From the NCBI GenBank assembly GCA_002388885.1, contig DGNI01000145.1, positions 1 through 6,581 of the forward strand: 6,581 nt of DNA, in the 5' to 3' direction. This DNA is from Parvularculaceae bacterium UBA4496. Its GTDB lineage: Bacteria; Pseudomonadota; Alphaproteobacteria; Caulobacterales; Parvularculaceae. The notes below the pieces were generated by a model, which was not told the DNA's origin, did no database searches, and saw nothing but the letters and a program-made list of their open reading frames with translations. A program made the translations under genes and the position numbers. How positions within the stretch are numbered: position 1 is the stretch's first letter; every line of letters begins with the position of its first letter. This document shows, piece by piece, positions 1 to 6,304 of this stretch.

Positions 1-2
1 AG

Positions 3-265
3 GTCTCCATCGCCGCGCTGCTGATCGCCGGCATCCTGCCGGGCCTGCTGACCGCCTTCGTCTATGCCGGCATGATCATCGCGCGCTGCATGCTGAACCC
101 GTCGCTGGCGCCGCCGACCAAGGAGAAGATCGAATGGTCGGCGCGCTGGGCGGCGCTGATCGAGATCTGGCCGATCCTGTTCGTGGTCTTCATCATCATC
201 TTCTGCATCTACGGCGGCTGGGGCACGCCGACAGAGGCCGGCGCGCTCGGCGCCGTCGTCGCCAT
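3..265 (+). other. dctM: C-terminal fragment of a TRAP-transporter large permease (DctM-like)
   Basis: The first ~80 codons match the end region of DctM, the large membrane subunit of TRAP importers for C4-dicarboxylates and other organic acids. Recognisable pieces are VSIAALLIAGILPGLL, a short LNPSLAPP link after a helix, a Trp-rich amphipathic stretch, then a hydrophobic helix ending in GGWGTPTEAGALGAVVA. The (F/G)TPTEA(G/A)A(V/L)GA motif is typical of this family. About the last 60-70 residues expected of DctM are replaced by FecCD sequence. Third codon positions here are about 96% G or C (TAT, GAA and ACA are the only A/T-ending codons I count before base 240). That is clearly higher than in the FecCD part (about 70% over 306-490). 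The right boundary is approximate, because GALGAVVA fits both families. Family assignment is by motif memory, not a search. Confidence 0.8.
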
Positions 266-947
266 CTATTTCAACATCGCCGCCATCGCCTTCTGGGCGA
301 CGCCCCTCGCAGCCATACTTTTCGCTTTCGCTGCAACGGCGCTGCTCTATGTGCTCGGCGCGGGACGCGTTTCCACTGCGCGGCTGATTCTTATCGGCGT
401 CGGGCTTTCCTCCCTTTGCGGCGCGCTGATTTCGCTCGCGATGAACCTTGCGCCTAACCCGTTTGCCCTTTCAGACCTCATCAACTGGCTGTTCGGCACG
501 GTCGCCAATCGCAGCTTTCGCGACCTGTCGCTGGCGGCACCTTTTGCATTTGCCGGCGCGGCGATGGTGCTCGCTGCGGCGCCGGGCCTGCGCGCACTGA
601 CATTGGGCGAGGAAACCGCCGCCAGCATTGGCGCAAACCTCAACCGCACCCGTATGTTCGTCATCGCTGGTGCGGCGGCGCTGGTTGGCGCCAGCGTATC
701 TATCGCCGGCGCCATCGGTTTTGTCGGCATCGTCGCGCCGCATATCGTGCGCGCTTTCGGCGGCCATGATCCGGCGCGCATCTTGTTGCCGAGTGCGCTT
801 CTCGGCGGCGCTGTTTTGACAATCGCTGACATTATCGTTCGTCTGTTGCCGTTCGATCAGGAACTGAAACTCGGCGTCGCGGCGGCGCTGATCGGAGCGC
901 CTGGATTTGTATGGGTCGCAGCAACCACCAAACGGATCGCATCATGA
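3..947 (+). CDS. FecCD/BtuC-family ABC importer permease, 5'-partial, with a TRAP-permease (DctM) segment fused in frame at its N-terminus
   Basis: The open frame enters from the left edge (first full codon at 3) and runs 314 codons to TGA at 945-947. From about base 240 onward it is an inner-membrane permease of the FecCD/BtuC family, which moves ferric siderophores, heme or cobalamin. Seen: a GALGAVVAI segment, then an STARLILIGVGLSSL helix, a WLFGTVANRSF loop, and near the C-terminus the family hallmark GFVGIVAPHIVR (about 717-752) followed by LLPSALLGG and an IADIIVR helix. Family members are usually about 320-350 residues, so about 90 N-terminal residues (the first helices) are missing. 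In their place, codons 1 to ~80 resemble TRAP large permeases. The frame overlaps the ATPase start by ATGA, so the FecCD part belongs to a permease-ATPase operon. The substrate cannot be told: no binding protein or TonB receptor lies in the window. The FecCD call is firm; that this chimera is a real protein is doubtful. Confidence 0.85.
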   Translation, partial: VSIAALLIAGILPGLLTAFVYAGMIIARCMLNPSLAPPTKEKIEWSARWAALIEIWPILFVVFIIIFCIYGGWGTPTEAGALGAVVAIYFNIAAIAFWATPLAAILFAFAATALLYVLGAGRVSTARLILIGVGLSSLCGALISLAMNLAPNPFALSDLINWLFGTVANRSFRDLSLAAPFAFAGAAMVLAAAPGLRALTLGEETAASIGANLNRTRMFVIAGAAALVGASVSIAGAIGFVGIVAPHIVRAFGGHDPARILLPSALLGGAVLTIADIIVRLLPFDQELKLGVAAALIGAPGFVWVAATTKRIAS

Positions 948-1717
948 GCGCATTGCTGTCCGTTCAACACATTTCCGTCACGCTTGGCGCGCGGCAAGCG
1001 CTTAAAGACATATCCCTTGACGTTGGCGCCGGAGAGTTTGTCGGCCTCATCGGGCCCAACGGCGCAGGCAAATCGACTTTGCTCAAAACCGCCGCCGGAC
1101 TGATCCAGCCTGACGGCGGCGCATGCTGGAACTACGGAAAACCGATTTCAGCATTATCTGCACAAGAGCGCGCGCGACAGCTCTCCTATCTGCCGCAAGC
1201 ACGTCCTGTGTTCTGGTCGGTGACGGCGCGTGACATCGTCGCGCTCGGGCGGTTCGCCTATGGCGCACCGCTTGTCGAGGACAGTCGCGACGAAGAAGCC
1301 ATCGTCCGCGCCCTCGCAGATGCAGGCGCTACGCACCTTGCAACCCGCTCGGCGGCGGAACTTTCCGGCGGCGAACTGGCGCGTGTGCATCTGGCGCGCG
1401 CGCTGGCCGGTGAGACGCCGTTGTTGCTCGCGGACGAGCCCATCGCCGCGCTCGATCCGGCGCATCAGCTTGGCGTCATGAAACTTCTGCAATCCAAAAC
1501 GAAAGAAGGCCGGAGCGTCATCGCCGCGCTTCACGACCTGACGCTGGCGGCGCGCTATTGTACGCGGCTGATCGTACTGAAAGACGGCCGTCTGCTCGCT
1601 GACGGGACAGCAAAAGAAATATTATCACCTGACCTGCTGAAGATTGCTTTTGACGTCGGCGCATCAATCGACTGGACAGAAAAAGGCGCAATCCTGCAGC
1701 TTGAACCGCTTACTTGA
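944..1717 (+). CDS. ABC transporter ATP-binding protein for iron-siderophore, heme or cobalamin uptake (FecE/BtuD/HmuV type)
   Basis: This 257-residue cytoplasmic ATPase powers the adjacent FecCD-type permease. All nucleotide-binding motifs are intact: Walker A GPNGAGKST (residues 37-45), Q-loop glutamine in YLPQ (Q85), signature LSGGE (140-144), Walker B LLLADE (160-165), D-loop ALDP (169-172) and H-loop histidine in ALHDLT (H197). Length and layout fit the FecE/FhuC/BtuD/HmuV group. I chose the ATG at 944 because it overlaps the permease stop as ATGA, the classic coupled arrangement, and gives an N-terminus that starts straight into the first beta strand. An in-frame ATG at 911 would add 11 residues with no well-placed ribosome site and would lie inside the permease gene. 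The 3' end overlaps the convergent DUF1244 gene by 8 bases. The substrate is not identifiable from the ATPase alone. Confidence 0.93.
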   Translation: MSALLSVQHISVTLGARQALKDISLDVGAGEFVGLIGPNGAGKSTLLKTAAGLIQPDGGACWNYGKPISALSAQERARQLSYLPQARPVFWSVTARDIVALGRFAYGAPLVEDSRDEEAIVRALADAGATHLATRSAAELSGGELARVHLARALAGETPLLLADEPIAALDPAHQLGVMKLLQSKTKEGRSVIAALHDLTLAARYCTRLIVLKDGRLLADGTAKEILSPDLLKIAFDVGASIDWTEKGAILQLEPLT

Positions 1718-2015
1718 TTTTGCGCGCCTCGAACGCGGCGAGTTGTTCCGGCGTCGCCGGTTTTTGATGTTTTTCCTTCCACGTCGCGTAAGGCATGCCG
1801 TAAACGCGCTCGCGCGCCTCGTCATCGCTGACGGCGACGCCCATGTCATCAGCGGCGGCTTTGTACCACTTGGAAAAACAGTTGCGGCAGAATCCTGCGA
1901 GAATCATCAGATCGATGTTCTGCACTTCCTTGTACGCGTCGAGGTGATTGAGCAGCCGGCGGAACACGGCGGCGTCCAGCTGGTCCTGTTGCTGAGATGT
2001 CAAATCAGCGGTCAT
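1710..2015 (-). CDS. DUF1244 family protein (SMc04008-like)
   Basis: A small soluble protein of 101 residues, matching the usual size (about 100) of the proteobacterial DUF1244 family, whose function is not established. Seen: the family core HLDAYKEVQNIDLM (residues 24-37) followed by GFCRNCFSKWY (41-51), with two closely spaced cysteines C43 and C46, then VYGMPYATWK (71-80). The Cys pair could bind a metal or be redox active, but this is only a possibility. The start at 2015 is preferred over an in-frame ATG at 2048 because an AAAGGAAG ribosome site sits 7 bases upstream of 2015, and the extra 11 residues of the longer form are low-complexity and charged. The gene lies downstream of the peptide transporter on the same strand, but a strong terminator hairpin separates them. 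Its 3' end overlaps the end of the ABC ATPase gene on the other strand. Confidence 0.9.
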   Translation of the reverse strand: MTADLTSQQQDQLDAAVFRRLLNHLDAYKEVQNIDLMILAGFCRNCFSKWYKAAADDMGVAVSDDEARERVYGMPYATWKEKHQKPATPEQLAAFEARKIK

Positions 2016-2022
2016 GATTTTG

Positions 2023-2030
2023 CTTCCTTT
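2023..2030 (-). promoter_or_regulatory. Ribosome binding site of the DUF1244 gene
   Basis: Read on the - strand, AAAGGAAG lies 7 bases before the ATG at 2015. It fixes this start over the in-frame ATG at 2048, which falls immediately at the foot of the terminator hairpin. Confidence 0.7.
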
Positions 2031-2039
2031 CGAGTCCTT

Positions 2040-2073
2040 TAAATGCAAACGCCCGGCGGAGTCCCGCCGGGCG
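2040..2073 (-). terminator. Intrinsic terminator after the peptide transporter gene
   Basis: A perfect 10-bp G+C-rich stem (2050-2059 with 2064-2073; inner arms GCCCGGCGG and CCGCCGGGC) closes a 4-base loop. On the - strand it is followed by TTTGCATTT, a broken T tract. It starts about 25 bases after the transporter stop codon, where a rho-independent terminator is expected. On the + strand the stem is followed by CGCTTTTGATGTTTT, so it may also stop antisense transcription. Confidence 0.8.
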
Positions 2074-2098
2074 CGCTTTTGATGTTTTCGGCCCGTGC

Positions 2099-4006
2099 CT
2101 ATTGGGCAGGCGATGGCCTTGCGCCCGCAGGAGCGGTTTCATCGGCCTTTGGTTTATCAAGCTTCATCCAGCTTTTGATGATCGGCGAGATCAGCAGCAT
2201 GAAGACGCCGACGCCGATCGCAACATAGGAGACATTTGTATAAACCTCCGCATATGTTGCTTTTGCCGCGGCGACATCCGTCAGCTGGCCGCCGATGGTG
2301 TCGGCGCCGGTCCCGCGCGCGATGATGCCCGCAAGATAGTTGGACAAGCCGGTGTAAAGGAACCAGGCGCCCATGGTCATGCCGACGACGCGCGCCGGCG
2401 CCATCTTCGTCACCGCCGAAAGCCCCACCGGAGAAAGCATGAGCTCCGCCATGGTGTGGATCCAGTAGATCAAAAAGATGAAGTACACCGCCGTCAATGC
2501 TGTCGGTCCGCTTGCCGTGATCCCCGCAACCAGCGCGAGGAAACCGAGGCCAACCCCGATCACGCCGATGGAGAACTTCACCGGCGTTGACGGCTCGCGT
2601 CCGCGTTTTGCGAGTGCAATCCACATCCACGCCACCAGCGGCGCAAACAGGAAGATAAACCCTGCGTTCAGCGACTGGAACACCGGCGCGGGCACGGTGA
2701 CGCCGAACATGGTTTTATCCACCAGGCGGTCCGTAAACAGATTCAGCGACGAGCCCGCCTGTTCGAACAGCGCCCAGAAGGGTATCTGCGCAATCACGAA
2801 GTAGATCGCGGCGAACATTCGGCTGCGTTCATCGCCCCGCAATTTCACGAATGAATACCCCACAAGATAGACGAAGAACGCAAGCCCGATCGCTCCGACG
2901 AACCAGTCTTCAATGAGGTGCGAATTCATCACCATAATCATCGAGACGGCGATGATGAGGATACCGGCAAGATAACAGGCCAGTTCGACATTGATCGGAC
3001 CGAGGAAAGGTTTTTTGAGTTTCTCAGGGTCGGGCGGCTCAGCGTGGCCCTCTAAATACTTCTGGCCCCAGATAAAAACGATAAGCCCAAGAAGCATGCC
3101 GATGCCCGCGAGGCCGAAGCCGTATTTCCAGCCATAGACAATGCCGAGAATGCCGCAGGTGATCGACGACAGGAACGAGCCGAGATTGATGCCCATGTAA
3201 AACAGGGTGAATCCGGAATCGCGCCGCGGATCCTCGAACTTGTAAAGCGCGCCGACGATTGTCGAGATGTTCGCTTTCAGATAACCGACGCCGGCAATGA
3301 TCAGCGCCAGCGACAAGTAAAGGATGTTGACGTACAAATCTTGCCGTTCAACGCGCGTCTCAACTGCATTATTTGGAATTTCTTGTATTACTGTAGCGAC
3401 AGGAACCATCTCAGCAGATTGGGGCCACTCCCCCCATAACTTCCACCACGGACGCCCGCTTTCTTGTTGAGACGGCCCTAATGGGACGAAGGGATCTTTT
3501 GCTTCACTAGCAAAATCAAGAACCTGCAGAGCCCCAGTGCTGCCTTCAAAAACAATACGACGGCGCTCGCCTTCATACTCAATAAAAAGCTTCCGCCCAT
3601 TGCCGCGTCCCTGATCAGCAATCTCATATTCGCCAGACTCAATTTGCAGATATTCCTTCGATCCTTCGCCCTCGAACGCCATGCCGAAATGGCCGAGCAC
3701 GAGAAGAATGGCGCCGAAGATCACCGCTTTTCGCTGACCGAGATAACGGTCGGCAAGCGAACCGCCGACAATCGTCATGATGTAAACCAGCGCCGTATAG
3801 GCGCCGTACATCACTGCGGATCTCTGATCGGAGAAAAGGAAATGCTGCGTCAGATACAGGATCAACAGACCCCGCATCCCGTAATAGGAGAACCGCTCCC
3901 ACATTTCCGTGAAAAATAAAACCGCCAGTCCGCGCGGATGGCCGAAAAAGCCCCCACCGGCTTTGGCGATATTTGGCGTCTTGGCGACGTCAATCGCTTC
4001 GCTCAT
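2099..4006 (-). CDS. POT/PTR2 family proton-coupled oligopeptide transporter with a large periplasmic insert
   Basis: A 635-residue inner-membrane MFS carrier that imports di- and tripeptides with protons. Family hallmarks: E34-x-x-E37-R-F-S-Y-Y-G43 in helix 1, the GGSLADRYLG loop after helix 2 (81-90), K244 in YLKANIS of helix 4, the PTR2 signature FYMGINLGSFLS (269-280), E415 in FEQAGSS of helix 7, and E521 in ELMLSPVGLS of helix 10. The proton- and peptide-coupling residues therefore look intact. Typical bacterial members have about 450-520 residues. Much of the excess is one hydrophilic block, about residues 112-222, between helices 3 and 4, which should face the periplasm. The C-terminal tail is Pro/Ala-rich. 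The ATG at 4006 has AGGGAG 5 bases upstream. The gene is monocistronic or nearly so: a 198-base gap lies upstream and a terminator downstream. I see no convincing promoter motif in the gap. Substrate range is inferred from the family. Confidence 0.93.
   Translation of the reverse strand: MSEAIDVAKTPNIAKAGGGFFGHPRGLAVLFFTEMWERFSYYGMRGLLILYLTQHFLFSDQRSAVMYGAYTALVYIMTIVGGSLADRYLGQRKAVIFGAILLVLGHFGMAFEGEGSKEYLQIESGEYEIADQGRGNGRKLFIEYEGERRRIVFEGSTGALQVLDFASEAKDPFVPLGPSQQESGRPWWKLWGEWPQSAEMVPVATVIQEIPNNAVETRVERQDLYVNILYLSLALIIAGVGYLKANISTIVGALYKFEDPRRDSGFTLFYMGINLGSFLSSITCGILGIVYGWKYGFGLAGIGMLLGLIVFIWGQKYLEGHAEPPDPEKLKKPFLGPINVELACYLAGILIIAVSMIMVMNSHLIEDWFVGAIGLAFFVYLVGYSFVKLRGDERSRMFAAIYFVIAQIPFWALFEQAGSSLNLFTDRLVDKTMFGVTVPAPVFQSLNAGFIFLFAPLVAWMWIALAKRGREPSTPVKFSIGVIGVGLGFLALVAGITASGPTALTAVYFIFLIYWIHTMAELMLSPVGLSAVTKMAPARVVGMTMGAWFLYTGLSNYLAGIIARGTGADTIGGQLTDVAAAKATYAEVYTNVSYVAIGVGVFMLLISPIIKSWMKLDKPKADETAPAGARPSPAQ
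3341..3673 (-). other. Hydrophilic insert domain in the peptide transporter (about residues 112-222)
   Basis: This block separates the end of helix 3 (ILLVLGHFGMAF) from the start of helix 4 (NILYLSLALIIAGVG), which in ordinary POT proteins are joined by a short loop. The first half alternates polar and hydrophobic residues (for example EYLQIESGEYEIA and KLFIEYEGERRRIVF), suggesting beta strands. The second half has a Trp-rich patch, PWWKLWGEW (186-194), that could sit on the membrane surface. By counting, 3361-3660 is about 49% G+C, while a sample of the flanking gene is about 58%. The frame is continuous with no stop, so it is translated. With the N-terminus inside, the helix 3-4 loop is periplasmic. 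I do not recognise the fold. Confidence 0.7.
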
Positions 4007-4204
4007 ATGTACTCCCTGCCGCGGCGGCCAGGATGCGGCCCCGCACGGTTATTCGCCCCTCACGAGACCTTGGGCCCCGCGCATTGGCGCGCACTCTAAG
4101 CCAGAAAGAATTGGAAAATCCAGCCGTTAGGCGTGTTCCGTCCACTATCGCCGGAATTTGAGATCAACCGCCGCGCGCGTTCCCGTTTCGTCCCGCAGGG
4201 GATA

Positions 4205-4459
4205 CTATTTTTTCCGTCCGAGCATGAACGCCCGCATTAGACCGATCAGCGATATCAACAACCAGAACCCTTCCATGACGAAAGATGCAGCATTGAACGC
4301 CTGCGTCAGTGAAAACAGAATCAGCAGCGCGCCAACGGCGTTGAGCGCCGGATAGAGCGGCTTCGTCACCGTCATGCGGCCGATCTGCGACAGGAAATAG
4401 GTAGAGATAATCAGCGAGACGCCAAAAACGCCGATTACATCATGAAATTCGAAGTTCAT
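4205..4459 (-). CDS. Small three-helix membrane protein, CBU_0592 family
   Basis: An 84-residue integral membrane protein with three hydrophobic segments (about residues 8-25, 36-54 and 58-76) and a basic C-terminus (GRKK), which suggests that end is cytoplasmic. The pattern of an isoleucine/glycine-rich first helix, a YFLSQIGRM turn, an LYPALNAVGALLIL second helix and a third helix ending SLIGLMRA resembles the CBU_0592-like family, which has no established function. The ATG at 4459 is 10 bases after the lpdA stop codon, so it is probably translated by coupling on the lpdA transcript. The in-frame extension upstream to 4543 is rejected because it would overlap lpdA and add 28 charged residues with no membrane character. 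I see no clear terminator after it. Confidence 0.85.
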   Translation of the reverse strand: MNFEFHDVIGVFGVSLIISTYFLSQIGRMTVTKPLYPALNAVGALLILFSLTQAFNAASFVMEGFWLLISLIGLMRAFMLGRKK

Positions 4460-4469
4460 CACGCCGCTT

Positions 4470-5873
4470 CTAGGCTTGCATCGTCCAGCCTTCAACGCCC
4501 ATGGCCGCTTGTCGAACGGCTTCGGACCGCGTCGGGTGCGCATGACACGTGCGGGCGATGTCTTCCGACGCGCCGCCGAACTCCATGACGCTGACCGCTT
4601 CGGCGATCATCTCGCCCGCTTCGACGCCGACGATATGAACGCCTAGCACGCGATCTGTTTTCGCATCCGCCAGCACTTTCACAAAACCGTCCGTCTCGTG
4701 ATTGGTTTTGGCGCGGGAATTGGCGGCGAACGGAAACTTGCCGACTTTATAATCGACGCCATCGGATTTCAGTTGTTCTTCCGATTTCCCGACGGCCGCG
4801 ACTTCCGGATAGGTGTAAACGACGCTCGGCACCGTATCGTAATTCACATGCCCGGCCTTGCCGGCAATCAGTTCGATACACGCAACGCCATCGTCTTCCG
4901 CCTTGTGGGCGAGCATCGGCCCGGTGATGCAGTCGCCGATCGCCCATACGCCCGGCGTGCTGGTTTTGAAATGATCGGTTTCGATAAACCCGCGCTTGTC
5001 GGTTTTCACGCCTGCGGTTTCAAGGCCGAGCCCCTCCGTATGCGGCCGGCGCCCAATCGCGACCAGCACCGCGTCGCAATCGATTGTTTCGGCTGCGCCC
5101 CCTGCGGCCGGTTCTACGGAAAGCTTGACGCCATCCTTTGACTTTTTCGCGCCGGTGACTTTTGACGAAAGTTTGAAGTCGACGCCCTGTTTTTTGAGAA
5201 TGCGCTGGAACTGTTTTGAAACCTCGCCGTCCATGGTCGGCAGGATACGGTCGAGGAATTCAACCACGGTCACCTTCGCGCCGAGACGCCGCCAGACAGA
5301 CCCAAGTTCAAGCCCGATAACGCCGCCGCCAATAACGACAATGTGGTCAGGTACTTTCTGAAGGTCGAGCGCGCCGGTGGAAGAAACAATCTGCTTTTCA
5401 TCGATCTCGACGCCCGGCAAGGGCGTCACTTCCGAACCTGTCGCGATAACGATATTTTTTGTTTGAAGTTCTGTTGTCTTTTCACCCTTGACGCGCACCT
5501 TGCCAGGCCCGGTAATTTCTCCGGCGCCGAGAAACACCTCAACCTTGTTCTTCTTCATCAAAAATTCGATGCCCTTGGTGAGCCCTTCGACGGCGTCGTC
5601 TTTCTGTTTCAGCATCTGCTTAAGGTTGAGCTTCAACCCGCCGGTGGCGATGCCGAGCCCTTCGAAATCCTTTTCCGCAATCTCATAGAATTGCGAGGCG
5701 TGCAGGAGCGCCTTTGACGGAATGCAGCCGACATTGAGGCATGTGCCGCCGAGTTTTTTCGTCTCGCGCTTTTCAATGATCGCCGTTTTGAGACCCAGCT
5801 GGCCGGCGCGGATTGCTGCGTTATAGCCGCCGGGGCCTGCGCCGATGACGACGACGTCATATGGATCAGTCAT
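4470..5873 (-). CDS. lpdA: Dihydrolipoyl dehydrogenase (E3)
   Basis: A 467-residue cytoplasmic FAD enzyme that reoxidises dihydrolipoamide on the E2 subunit of 2-oxo acid dehydrogenase complexes with NAD+. Seen in order: FAD-binding [10 protein letters not shown] (11-20), redox disulfide C45 and C50 in [19 protein letters not shown]-binding [10 protein letters not shown] (182-191) with the acidic VVE end, the second FAD motif GVWAIGDC (308-315), and the dimer-interface base HAHPTRSE with H446 and E451. Length is normal and every catalytic residue is present. The ATG at 5873 has GGAG 9 bases upstream. It overlaps the stop of the preceding unknown gene by 8 bases, and odhB lies just beyond, so this E3 probably serves the 2-oxoglutarate dehydrogenase complex. 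It may also serve pyruvate dehydrogenase if no other copy exists; that cannot be seen here. Confidence 0.97.
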   Translation of the reverse strand: MTDPYDVVVIGAGPGGYNAAIRAGQLGLKTAIIEKRETKKLGGTCLNVGCIPSKALLHASQFYEIAEKDFEGLGIATGGLKLNLKQMLKQKDDAVEGLTKGIEFLMKKNKVEVFLGAGEITGPGKVRVKGEKTTELQTKNIVIATGSEVTPLPGVEIDEKQIVSSTGALDLQKVPDHIVVIGGGVIGLELGSVWRRLGAKVTVVEFLDRILPTMDGEVSKQFQRILKKQGVDFKLSSKVTGAKKSKDGVKLSVEPAAGGAAETIDCDAVLVAIGRRPHTEGLGLETAGVKTDKRGFIETDHFKTSTPGVWAIGDCITGPMLAHKAEDDGVACIELIAGKAGHVNYDTVPSVVYTYPEVAAVGKSEEQLKSDGVDYKVGKFPFAANSRAKTNHETDGFVKVLADAKTDRVLGVHIVGVEAGEMIAEAVSVMEFGGASEDIARTCHAHPTRSEAVRQAAMGVEGWTMQA

Positions 5874-6300
5874 TCAAATTTTCTCCAGGTCCCTCAGGCA
5901 GGCTGCGACAGATATGGAGGGTGTCTGCACCCCAATAGCCCGACTTTGTCTGCCATTGCGTTTCATACGCACATACATACACAAGACAATCACCAGCGCT
6001 AATTTGCAGTACCTGCTTTCCTGCGTCGCGATATTTTAGCTCTACATCGTCTCCTAGCATTTTTTGCCAAAAATCATATGACGAAGCATCATGAACCGCC
6101 CCGTCATTTGTGAAAAAGGATTTGTCGCTAATTTCAACATGAAAGCTATCTTTGTTTTGCCGCCACGAAATAAATATCTTGCGCTCTTCATTATCGATTA
6201 AACATAGTTCTCGGTCTAACTCGTGCGAGCCATCGCCAGTATGATCGATGTGATCGATCTCATGATCAAATAAATGGTATTCGACCCGCTTTAAGAGCAT
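5866..6300 (-). CDS. Hypothetical protein, AT-rich, between odhB and lpdA
   Basis: A 144-residue protein that I do not recognise. It has no signal peptide or membrane segment, so it is probably cytoplasmic. It is acidic and rich in His, Asp and Trp. The N-terminus has a repeated acidic/His stretch, [10 protein letters not shown] (residues 11-20), with more His at 9 and 26. The middle looks beta-rich ([27 protein letters not shown]), with Cys at 33, 105, 110 and 131. The region 5881-6300 is about 45% G+C by count, far below its neighbours, so recent acquisition is likely. I chose the ATG at 6300, four bases after the odhB stop, which would allow coupling; no good ribosome site is visible. A TTG at 6315 would add five residues and overlap odhB. 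The 3' end overlaps lpdA by 8 bases. The tight packing on both sides, rather than homology, is the best evidence that it is a real gene. Confidence 0.7.
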   Translation of the reverse strand: MLLKRVEYHLFDHEIDHIDHTGDGSHELDRELCLIDNEERKIFISWRQNKDSFHVEISDKSFFTNDGAVHDASSYDFWQKMLGDDVELKYRDAGKQVLQISAGDCLVYVCAYETQWQTKSGYWGADTLHICRSLPEGPGENLND

Positions 6301-6304
6301 CGCA

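Noticed and set aside
911..943. An 11-residue longer N-terminus for the ABC ATPase
   Set aside because: No suitably placed ribosome site is present, and the ATGA overlap at 944 is the usual arrangement.
3..947. A new natural class of TRAP-ABC hybrid transporter
   Set aside because: Each half lacks the helices needed for its own fold, the join lies in a segment common to both families, and codon usage changes there. A chimera is far likelier than a working hybrid.
1644..2042. A 132-codon + strand open frame across the end of the ABC ATPase and the DUF1244 gene
   Set aside because: It is antisense to DUF1244, which has clear family motifs and a ribosome site. The + frame shows no motif.
2102..2590. 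A 162-codon + strand open frame opposite the peptide transporter
   Set aside because: It is Arg/His/Asp-rich sequence of the kind expected when a G+C-rich gene is read on the other strand. The transporter's helices and motifs account for the region.
4078..4091. A small hairpin (CGCGC-ATTG-GCGCG) upstream of the peptide transporter
   Set aside because: The stem is only 5 bp with no T tract, and it lies in G+C-rich DNA where such pairs arise by chance.
4007..4204. A promoter or regulatory RNA in the 198-base gap before the peptide transporter
   Set aside because: A promoter must lie here or nearby, but I could not find a -35/-10 pair good enough to report, nor any riboswitch-like structure.
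4698..5717. Several + strand open frames of 120-150 codons opposite lpdA
   Set aside because: lpdA is intact with every catalytic motif. These frames are its reverse-strand shadows and have no recognisable domains.
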